Below, one piece after another: positions 44,654-51,938 of a stretch of 64,000 bases of DNA. The stretch spans positions 95,472 to 159,471 of the forward strand of contig NZ_JAELTT010000002.1 in the NCBI RefSeq assembly GCF_016428975.1, read 5' to 3'. The DNA is from Dyella sp. ASV21 (lineage in GTDB: Bacteria; Pseudomonadota; Gammaproteobacteria; Xanthomonadales; Rhodanobacteraceae). Position numbers and translations under genes: made by a program. Each line of letters opens with the position of its first letter. Within the stretch, counting starts at the first letter, position 1. The notes under the pieces are model-generated. The model was not told the DNA's origin and searched no databases. It saw only the letters and a program-made list of their open reading frames with translations.

Positions 44654-46296
44654 AGCCCTTTCATGCTGTCCGGGCGGTGAAAGTCGCTGCCCGGTTTCCA
44701 TTGTGGGTAGCTGTCCTCCACCGAGAGGCGGCTACCCACCATAAACAAGGCGCGTACATCCTCGACGGCGCCGCTGAGGTTCCAGCGGGGATTGAAGCTG
44801 TCGTCCAGTGCGGGCGTATCGCCGCCACTTGGCACGGCGTCCGGCCGCGCCGCCGCCGAGCGCGCGTACAGCACCGGTACGCCGGCCCGCGCAAAGCTGA
44901 GCTGGTCGGAACGGAAGAAGTAGCCCTTTTCGGGTGCCAGGTCCGGCATCACCGTGCGGCGCTGCACCTTGGCGGCGTCGGCGAGGTATTCGTCCAGCTG
45001 CGATTGGCCAAAGCCGATCACCGACAGTGCGCTTGCCGGGCCGTCGACCGGCAGCATGTCCAGGTTGATGTCAGCTACCGTCTTGGCCAGCGGTACCAGC
45101 GGATGCGCTACGTAATAGCGCGAGCCGAGCAGACCAGATTCGTCCAGCGTGGTGGCGATGAACAGCACACTGCGATGAGGTTTGGGCGCGCGGTGCGCGA
45201 ACGCCTCGGCGATCTCCAGCAAGCCGGCCACGCCCGTGGCGTTGTCCACCGTGCCATGGGGCGGGCTTGCGGGCGGGGTCAGGTGATCCCAGTGCGCGGA
45301 ATAGACGATGGCTTCGTCCGCGTGCGTCTTGCCATCCAGGCGGGCGACTACGTTATGCGATTCACCGCGTCGGATATCGCTGTCGAACGCCACGCTCAGG
45401 GTGGCCTGCAGTGGCACGGCGGTGAAGCCGCGCTGCGCGGCCTGGCGCTTGAGCGTGTCGAAGTCGACACCTGCGCTGGCAAACAGCTTGCGCGCGGCCT
45501 CGGTGGTGAGCCAGCCGGCCACCGGCAGTCGTCGCGAGGCCTCCTCTTGCTTGGGCAGGTCCATCCGCTCGCCGCTCCAGGTGCGCTCCACCGTGCGCCA
45601 GGGATAACCCGCGGCTTCGGTGTCGTGCACGATGAGCGCGGCGCTGGCGCCCTGGTGCGCGGCCTCTTCGAACTTATAGGTCCAGCGACCGAAGTAGGTG
45701 TACTCGCGGCCCTTGAAGAAGTTGGGATCTTGGGTGGCCCAGCCTGGGTCGTTGACCAGGATGATGACGGTCTTGCCTTTGAGGTCCGTGCCGGCGTAAT
45801 CGTGCCACTGTTCCGCGGGTGCTTCGACACCGTAGCCCACGAATACCAATGGCGAATCATGCAGCGCCGTATGCGTCTGCTCATCCAGCGTACCCACCAC
45901 CATCTCGGGCCCGAAGGCGAGCGAAGCGGCTCCCTCTTTGCCCGCTACGTCCAGCCTCACCTGCGCCGCGTGCTGCACGGTGGCGGCGACATACGGTACG
46001 GCTTGCAGCCAGCTACCGTTGTTGCCGGGCGCCAATCCCATACGGGTGAATTGCTTGATGAGGTATTGCGTGGTGCGACGCTCGGCTTCGCCGCCCGGCG
46101 TACGTCCAAGCAGCGCGTCGGAAGAAAGCACCTTCATATGCTGGGCCAAGTCATCGACCACGATGCCGGGCGAAAAATCGTTGTAGTCAAGCAATGCGCT
46201 GGCGTCACCGTCGCGCTCGTTGCTCGAATTGGTTTGATGATGGTGGCACGCGCAGAGCAAAAGGCTCAGGGCAGCCAGCGGCCACAGGTAACGCAT
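44650..46296 (-). CDS. M28-like peptidase, lipoprotein, with altered active site
   Basis: 548 residues from MRYLWPLAALSLLLCAC, a lipoprotein signal; an ATG six bases earlier is too near the ribosome site. PA domain about 140-270, then M28: SAHWDHL (H335), VDNATG (D351), ATTLDESGLLGS (D385 where the general-base glutamate is normally found, E386 ligand) and NLDML (D413). The usual late D-Y-H-x-P-x-D segment is replaced by GGDTPALDDSFNPRW, so the last histidine ligand is missing. It may be inactive or have changed chemistry. It lies downstream of the TonB receptor gene on the same strand. Confidence 0.85.
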   Translation of the reverse strand: MRYLWPLAALSLLLCACHHHQTNSSNERDGDASALLDYNDFSPGIVVDDLAQHMKVLSSDALLGRTPGGEAERRTTQYLIKQFTRMGLAPGNNGSWLQAVPYVAATVQHAAQVRLDVAGKEGAASLAFGPEMVVGTLDEQTHTALHDSPLVFVGYGVEAPAEQWHDYAGTDLKGKTVIILVNDPGWATQDPNFFKGREYTYFGRWTYKFEEAAHQGASAALIVHDTEAAGYPWRTVERTWSGERMDLPKQEEASRRLPVAGWLTTEAARKLFASAGVDFDTLKRQAAQRGFTAVPLQATLSVAFDSDIRRGESHNVVARLDGKTHADEAIVYSAHWDHLTPPASPPHGTVDNATGVAGLLEIAEAFAHRAPKPHRSVLFIATTLDESGLLGSRYYVAHPLVPLAKTVADINLDMLPVDGPASALSVIGFGQSQLDEYLADAAKVQRRTVMPDLAPEKGYFFRSDQLSFARAGVPVLYARSAAARPDAVPSGGDTPALDDSFNPRWNLSGAVEDVRALFMVGSRLSVEDSYPQWKPGSDFHRPDSMKGL

Positions 46297-46350
46297 ACTC
46301 ATTCCGTTGCATATCGCTTTGTCTAAATGTAGCGCGTATCCAACGCATGC

Positions 46351-46384
46351 ACGCATACCGGAAGACATCTCTTCCGGTATGCGT
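46351..46384 (-). terminator. 15-bp perfect hairpin between TonB receptor and M28 genes
   Basis: Arms 46351-46365 and 46370-46384 are perfectly complementary around a CATC loop. It follows the leftward TonB receptor stop by 23 bases and precedes the M28 gene. No U-run follows, so partial termination or mRNA protection is possible. Confidence 0.6.
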
Positions 46385-46407
46385 AATCGCAAGAAAATAC
46401 TATTTCA

Positions 46408-48996
46408 TCAGAACTTGTAATCGACTCCGAGTGTTACGAAGCGGCCACGCGGATCGGCCTGCGTGATATCGAAGTACGGCGTTGAAGGATCCCACGGCGG
46501 ACGACGATTCTGCAGGTTCTGCACCGCCAGCGTAAGGGTGGTTTTCGCAAGGCCGGTGTAAGCGACCGACAGGTCGAACGTGCTCCAGCTCTTTACCCGA
46601 TCCGGATAAGCATCCGTCAGCAGGTTGGCGGGATTCTGTTTGTAGCCGCCCACGTAGTACCAAGTGAGCGTGCTGGAGAAGTCGCCTAGCAACCAGTTGA
46701 CGCCCGTGGTGCCGCGCCACTTCGGTAGCGACCCGAAGAGGTTCGTGCCCGCACCATTCACCGGCGCGTCGCCCGCCACCAGCGGCTGGCTGAACTTCAG
46801 CAGTCGCGTGATCGAGCCATTGAGGGTGAAGTCGCCATAGCCCTGCGTGCGAAGCACGTGGCGCAAATCGATGTCCACGCCATCGGTGGTGAGGCTTTGC
46901 TGGTTCCTGTACTGGTTGTAGATGGTGACGATGCGGCCCTGTGCATCGCGTTGCACGCGTGGGTCCTTGCGTTCCACCAAAGCGGCGTCGTTGTCGGGGC
47001 CGATGATGCCGTCCTGCACGATGTGGTAGTAGTCGAGCGAAAGACTGGTATCGACGCTGGGAGACAGCACGATACCGGCGTTGTAGTTGGTCGATCGTTC
47101 CGGCTTCAGGTTGGGGTTGGCAGTGAAGACGTCCGTATAACCGCGACGTTGGCCGGGCGTGATCGGGTCATACGGATCGATCACCGTGCTGTAGCTGATC
47201 GCCGTGCTGTTGGTGATCTCCGGCAACGACGGCGCGCGGAAGCCGCGCGAGAACGAACCGCGCAACAACAGCCAGTCCAGTGGCTGGTAGCGCAGGCTGA
47301 ACTTGGGAGCAAAGGCGTCGCCGAAATCACTGTAGTGATCGAGACGGCCGGCAATATTGGCTTCCAGCGTGCTCAGCAGCGGCAGGTTGAACTCTGCGTA
47401 GGCCGCATTGACGTCACGCGACCCCTGGATGATGTCGATGGCCGGACGCAGTTCGCTGCCCGAAAGCACGGCCTGGGAAGTGCGTGAGTTCATCGCTTCG
47501 TGGCGGAACTGGTAACCGGCGGCAAAGCCTACCGTGCCCGCGGGTAGATCGAACAACGGCGTGCTGGCGGTGGCATCGACGGTAGTCAGGCGCGAGACGG
47601 CCGGGCGAATGGTCGACAGGCTGAGGGCATCGATGGCCTGCGGCGAATTACTGGTGCTGGCGAGGTTGTACCCGCCATTGGCAAGCAGCGACTGGAATGC
47701 ATAACGGTTGCCGAAGTCGGTCACGTATTCCTTGAGGCTGCTTTCCGAGTGCTGGGCCGACACATCCCAGTCCCATGCGCCCGTGTGGCCTTTTGCGCCC
47801 AGCAGAAACCGCGTAAAGATGGTGCGGTCACGCTTGTTGCGCTGGCCCACATCCCACAGGTTGGTATTGACGGGTGTGGGCACGTTATAGGGATTGGCGG
47901 GGTTGCCGACCGGCAACGTGGTATCGATGTTGGTCAGGCGCTGTAGTTGGTTGTCCCATGCGCGCAGGCCGCTACCGATAGCCAGCGGCGGCCCGAAGAT
48001 GAAGGAGGCGTGGCTGCGGCTGTACATGGCCTCGCCATAGCCGGTGATGTCATCGGTGATCTTTACCGTGCTGCGCAACACCGCGTGATAGCGCTCCACA
48101 CCGGGAATCAGGGTGTCGTACTGGGCCGGGTTGTAAGCCCACACCTCGCCGGTTTTGCCAGGCGTGATCGCACCATAGGGCACGTTCTGCACGGGGCCCA
48201 CGGCATTGGCGAAGCCTTGCGTGGGGTCGTTGTTGTAATAGTTGGTGGGTACCCAGTTGAGCTGGCCACCGGGTTGGTCGCGGAAGTCGTTGCTGCGCAG
48301 CCAGCTCACGTCGGAAGCATTGAGCTGGTTGCTGCGCGTACCGTCAATGGCGAAGAACACGTTGTAGCCGTCTTTCTTGACGTCGCCGTGGCCCAGCAAC
48401 AGGTGGAAGTTGTTCTGCGTCTGGCCAGTGCCCTGCGTGCTGGCGCCGAAACTCGCGCCAGCTTCCGCGCCCTGGTAGTTCTGTTTGAGGATGATGTTGA
48501 TCACGCCGGCGATGGCATCGGAGCCGTACACGGCGGAGGCGCCATCCTTGAGTACTTCGATGCGCTCAACGGCAGCCAATGGCAATGAATTGAGGTCGAC
48601 GAAGGTGTCCTTCAGCTCATAAGCGGTGGCGTAGTTGGCCACGCGCTTGCCATCAACCAGGATCAGTGTGTTTTTCTGGCCCAGGCCGCGCAGCGACATA
48701 CCCGCCGTGCCCGCCGAGAAGCTGCCGGTAAGCTGCTCGTTGACGCTATTGCCTGTATTGGCGGAGATGGCGCGGAGAAAGTCCGGCAGGGTGGTCTTGC
48801 CACTGGCCTTGATCTGATCGGCGGAAATCACTTGTACCGGACTGGGGCCTTCGGTGTCGGTGGTCTTGATGTTGGAGCCGGTGACGGTAACGGCTTCCAG
48901 CTGTTTGGCTTGCGTGTCGGTGCTGTCGCTGGCGTGAAGTACCGGAGTCGCCAGCGCTGCGGCGATAGCGAATGGAAGCAGGTGTCGCTTGAACAT
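46408..48996 (-). CDS. TonB-dependent outer membrane receptor
   Basis: 862 residues. Signal peptide (cleavage near LHA-SD), TonB-box-like AVTVTGSNI, plug domain with GMSLRGLGQKNTLILVDGKRVAN and RIEVLKDGASAVYGSDAIAGVINIILK, then a beta-barrel ending in GRFVTLGVDYKF with C-terminal Phe. The large, oar-like type common in Xanthomonadales, where many import plant- or peptide-derived compounds. Substrate unknown. The downstream M28-like lipoprotein on the same strand hints at peptides. Two TATGGAC palindromes lie upstream. Confidence 0.93.
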   Translation of the reverse strand: MFKRHLLPFAIAAALATPVLHASDSTDTQAKQLEAVTVTGSNIKTTDTEGPSPVQVISADQIKASGKTTLPDFLRAISANTGNSVNEQLTGSFSAGTAGMSLRGLGQKNTLILVDGKRVANYATAYELKDTFVDLNSLPLAAVERIEVLKDGASAVYGSDAIAGVINIILKQNYQGAEAGASFGASTQGTGQTQNNFHLLLGHGDVKKDGYNVFFAIDGTRSNQLNASDVSWLRSNDFRDQPGGQLNWVPTNYYNNDPTQGFANAVGPVQNVPYGAITPGKTGEVWAYNPAQYDTLIPGVERYHAVLRSTVKITDDITGYGEAMYSRSHASFIFGPPLAIGSGLRAWDNQLQRLTNIDTTLPVGNPANPYNVPTPVNTNLWDVGQRNKRDRTIFTRFLLGAKGHTGAWDWDVSAQHSESSLKEYVTDFGNRYAFQSLLANGGYNLASTSNSPQAIDALSLSTIRPAVSRLTTVDATASTPLFDLPAGTVGFAAGYQFRHEAMNSRTSQAVLSGSELRPAIDIIQGSRDVNAAYAEFNLPLLSTLEANIAGRLDHYSDFGDAFAPKFSLRYQPLDWLLLRGSFSRGFRAPSLPEITNSTAISYSTVIDPYDPITPGQRRGYTDVFTANPNLKPERSTNYNAGIVLSPSVDTSLSLDYYHIVQDGIIGPDNDAALVERKDPRVQRDAQGRIVTIYNQYRNQQSLTTDGVDIDLRHVLRTQGYGDFTLNGSITRLLKFSQPLVAGDAPVNGAGTNLFGSLPKWRGTTGVNWLLGDFSSTLTWYYVGGYKQNPANLLTDAYPDRVKSWSTFDLSVAYTGLAKTTLTLAVQNLQNRRPPWDPSTPYFDITQADPRGRFVTLGVDYKF

Positions 48997-49235
48997 GGAG
49001 GGGCAGTCCTTATGCGCACGCCCGGCCCGGCATGGGCCAGGGGGGAGGTGTGCTGGGTGTGGACAGCGGGGGAGCTGTCGAGGGATTCGCTGCGGGGACG
49101 GCGTTAACGGCTGAGCGTGGGGACGCTCGGTGTGATGGCGTCAGTCAATGCGACACATTCGACATGCGCGACAACACGCGCGATATCGAAGGCGGCTAGG
49201 CGTGGCGCAATGCGCGGTGCGGGACGAAATAGTCA

Positions 49236-49249
49236 TATGGACATCCATA
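49236..49249. promoter_or_regulatory. Palindrome TATGGACATCCATA, copy 1
   Basis: TATGGA and TCCATA are perfect inverted halves around CA. It lies 240 bases upstream of the TonB receptor start and shares 12 of 14 bases with the second copy at 49430. Likely a protein binding site; the protein is unknown. Confidence 0.4.
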
Positions 49250-49429
49250 AAAGGCCATGAGCCTTGGGCGGCGGCCGCAGTGGCCGTGCGGGGTTTCTGC
49301 GTGGCGTGCGATCAACAGCCGCAACACATCGCCATGAGGCGGTGTGCGGTGTTGTTGGCCGGGCAGAAACGCTGGATGTTCACGGAACGGTGGGTCCTGA
49401 AGGTCGGTCGACACCGCTGTGAATAGCGG

Positions 49430-49443
49430 TATGGACGTCCATT
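49430..49443. promoter_or_regulatory. Palindrome TATGGACGTCCATT, copy 2
   Basis: ATGGACGTCCAT is a perfect 12-base palindrome, nearly the same as copy 1. It lies about 435 bases from the TonB receptor start and 211 from the rhomboid start, so either gene could be the target. Confidence 0.4.
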
Positions 49444-49653
49444 TGCGCATCTGGTGAAAGCGATGTCAACCATTCGTTGGCCATGGCGTTGGTTCCGATG
49501 GCTGAGGGGAGGCGCGATGCGCGCGGGAGCCCTTGGTTGCGCGGCTTGCACCAGGCGCCAGATCGGGTGCGGCGAATTGACGCAGTCTTTCGTGGCGGTA
49601 AACCGCCGGTACGGGTACGCTTGGCCGGATCGCTTTTCCGGAATCGCCAGCCC

Positions 49654-50307
49654 ATGCCGTTCGACATGCCGACAGTTACTCGTAACTTATTGATTGCCAA
49701 CGTGGCGGTCTTTTTGCTGCAGCAGGTCATGGGCGAGACCCTGCTGATGCACTTTGCGCTGTGGCCGTGGGGCGCCGATCAGATGGGGCAGACCTCGGCG
49801 GGCGACATCGTTTCGGTCGGTTTTCGCCCCTGGCAGCTGGTGAGCTACGCCTTTATGCACGGCGGCCTGCTGCACCTGTTCTCCAATATGTTCGCCCTCT
49901 ATATGTTCGGCGGCCAGATCGAGCGGGTGTTCGGGCCACGCAACTTCACCGTGTACTACTTCGTCTGCCTGATTGTGGCCGCGCTGGCGCAGCTGGCCGT
50001 GGTGAGATGGTTTACCGGCGGCTTCTACCCGACCCTGGGCGCGTCGGGCGCGGTGTTCGGCATTCTGCTGGCCTTCGGCATGTTGTTCCCGCACGAGCGG
50101 CTCATGCTGCTGTTTCCGCCCATCCCCATGCCTGCGTGGGTGTTCGTGACGCTCTACGGCTTGTACGAACTGGTGCTCGGCGTTACCGGCACGCAATCGG
50201 GCATTGCGCATTTCGCCCATCTGGGCGGCATGCTCGGCGGGTTTATCCTTATCCAGTATTGGCGCGGCAAGTTGCCGATCAAGCCGCAGCGCCAGCTCCG
50301 GCGCTGA
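49654..50307 (+). CDS. Rhomboid family intramembrane serine protease
   Basis: 217 residues, six helices. Catalytic dyad S131 in TLGASGAVFG and H189 in HFAHLGGMLGG; N78 in HGGLLHLFSNMFALYMFG is the oxyanion residue. It cleaves membrane proteins within the bilayer. The frame is open to 49477, but the family pattern starts at MPFDMPTVTRNLLIANVAVF; the ATG at 49666 is an equally possible start. The permease gene follows by 30 bases. Confidence 0.9.
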   Translation: MPFDMPTVTRNLLIANVAVFLLQQVMGETLLMHFALWPWGADQMGQTSAGDIVSVGFRPWQLVSYAFMHGGLLHLFSNMFALYMFGGQIERVFGPRNFTVYYFVCLIVAALAQLAVVRWFTGGFYPTLGASGAVFGILLAFGMLFPHERLMLLFPPIPMPAWVFVTLYGLYELVLGVTGTQSGIAHFAHLGGMLGGFILIQYWRGKLPIKPQRQLRR

Positions 50308-50337
50308 TCGCGCGACCTACATTACCTCCGGTTTTTC

Positions 50338-51714
50338 ATGACACAGCATCTTCAGCGCCGCCTTACGCCGCGCCATATCACCTTCATGGCGCTGGGTATG
50401 GCCATTGGCGCGGGCTTGTTCCTGGGCTCGGCCGACGCCATCAAACTGGCCGGTCCATCGGTGTTATTCGCCTACCTGTTCGGCGGCGTGATGATCTTCA
50501 TCATCATGCGCGCGCTGGGCGAGATGACCGTGCGCGATCCGGTGGCAGGTTCCTTCAGCGTGTACGCGAGGCGCTATCTGGGGCCGTTCGCCGGCTACGT
50601 CACCGGTTGGAATTACTGGCTGTTGATGGTGGGCGTGGGCATGGCCGAAGCCACCGCGGTGGGCGCGTACATGAACCAGTGGTTTCCCGACTGGCCGCGA
50701 TGGATCTGGGTGCTGGGCAGCGTGGTGATGATTGGCGGGCTGAACCTGCTCACCGTGAAGGTCTACGGCGAGATGGAATTCTGGTTCACCCTGGTGAAGG
50801 TGGTGACGGTGCTGGCGATGATCGCCGGCGGCCTGGCCATCATCTTCCTGGGTTGGGGCAATGGCGGCCAGGCGACCGGATTGTCCAACCTGTGGTCGCA
50901 CGGCGGTTGGTTCCCGCATGGACTGGTCGGCATGGTGCTGGCGCTGCCGGTGGTGGTGTTTTCCTTTGGCGGCGTGGAAACCGTGGGCATTGCGGCGGGC
51001 GAGGCGGCCAACCCGGAACGTACCATTCCGCGCGCGGTCAATTCGGTGTTGTGGCGCATCCTGATCTTCTACGTGGGCTCGCTGTTCGTGATCATGGCGA
51101 TCTACCCGTGGACGGGCCTGGGCGAACACCGCAGCCCGTTCGTTACCACCTTCGCCAAGCTGGGCATTCCGCAGGCGGCGGGGTTGATCCATTTCGTGGT
51201 GATCACCGCGGCTTTGTCGGGCTTCAACAGCACTACCTTCAGTGGCAGTCGCATGCTCTTCAGCCTGGCTGGCAAGGGGCAGGCGCCGGCCGTATTCAAT
51301 CGGGTGAACGAGCAGGGCGTACCGGTGCGCGCCATCCTGGCTACCTTGGCCGTGCTGCTGTTGGCGGTGTTGTTCAACTACCTGCTGCCGACCAAGGTGT
51401 TCGGCATGATGATGTCGATCCTGTCGTTCAACACCGTGTGGACCTGGTCCATGGTGTTGCTGGCGCACTACAGCTTCCGTCGTCGCTTGCGCGAGCGGGG
51501 CGAAAAGCCCGCGGGGTTCCGCCTGCGCTGGTGGCCTTTCACCGGCATTGTCTGCCTGGCCTTCCTGGGTTTTGTGGTGGTGATGCTGGGAGTGAGCCCG
51601 GATACGCGCGTGGCCTTGTACGTGGGCGCCGGGTGGATTGCCCTGCTCAGCGTGGCCTACAAGGTGTTTGACGTGCGCCACCGCATCATGGCGGGCGAAC
51701 GGGCAATGGCCTGA
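50338..51714 (+). CDS. APC family amino acid permease, proline/aromatic-type
   Basis: 458 residues with twelve hydrophobic helices. N-terminal RRLTPRHITFMALGMAIGAGLFLGSADAIKLAGPS is the amino acid transporter signature, with GxGLF for substrate binding in helix 1; SFGGVETVGIAAGEAANPERTIPRAV is the helix 6-7 landmark of the AAT (ProY/AroP/CycA) group. It probably imports an amino acid with protons. The exact substrate cannot be told. Confidence 0.9.
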   Translation: MTQHLQRRLTPRHITFMALGMAIGAGLFLGSADAIKLAGPSVLFAYLFGGVMIFIIMRALGEMTVRDPVAGSFSVYARRYLGPFAGYVTGWNYWLLMVGVGMAEATAVGAYMNQWFPDWPRWIWVLGSVVMIGGLNLLTVKVYGEMEFWFTLVKVVTVLAMIAGGLAIIFLGWGNGGQATGLSNLWSHGGWFPHGLVGMVLALPVVVFSFGGVETVGIAAGEAANPERTIPRAVNSVLWRILIFYVGSLFVIMAIYPWTGLGEHRSPFVTTFAKLGIPQAAGLIHFVVITAALSGFNSTTFSGSRMLFSLAGKGQAPAVFNRVNEQGVPVRAILATLAVLLLAVLFNYLLPTKVFGMMMSILSFNTVWTWSMVLLAHYSFRRRLRERGEKPAGFRLRWWPFTGIVCLAFLGFVVVMLGVSPDTRVALYVGAGWIALLSVAYKVFDVRHRIMAGERAMA

Positions 51715-51938
51715 GGCGGGGTATGGTCGTGGCGCGGGCCACCCCAGCCTTGCAGGCATTTTGGTAGCGCTTCGGCCACCTCAAGGCTGCGGTACGCATG
51801 GAACAGGTGCATGGTCGACCTGAGTCGCGCCGGCAGCCCGCCCCAATCGCAGCGCAACGTTTTCGGCGTGAAGCCCGCGATATTCGTCTTCCGTGCGACG
51901 GGTGCCGGAGCGGCCAATGGCCGCCCCGGATGGATGAC

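Larger units (their letters stand above)
48997..49653. other. Intergenic region between TonB receptor and rhomboid genes
   Basis: About 657 bases without a convincing gene. It contains two TATGGAC(A/G)TCCAT palindromes 194 bases apart and the upstream sequences of both divergent genes. Open frames here (for example 49196-49450 on the minus strand) lack a ribosome site or family resemblance. Confidence 0.5.

Noticed and set aside
44677..46326. 549-residue plus-strand open frame opposite the M28 gene
   Set aside because: Antisense shadow; the minus-strand protein has a lipoprotein signal and a clear family fold.
49196..49450. 84-codon minus-strand frame in the gap before the TonB receptor
   Set aside because: No ribosome site, no signal or domain pattern, and it spans both palindromes; treated as non-coding.
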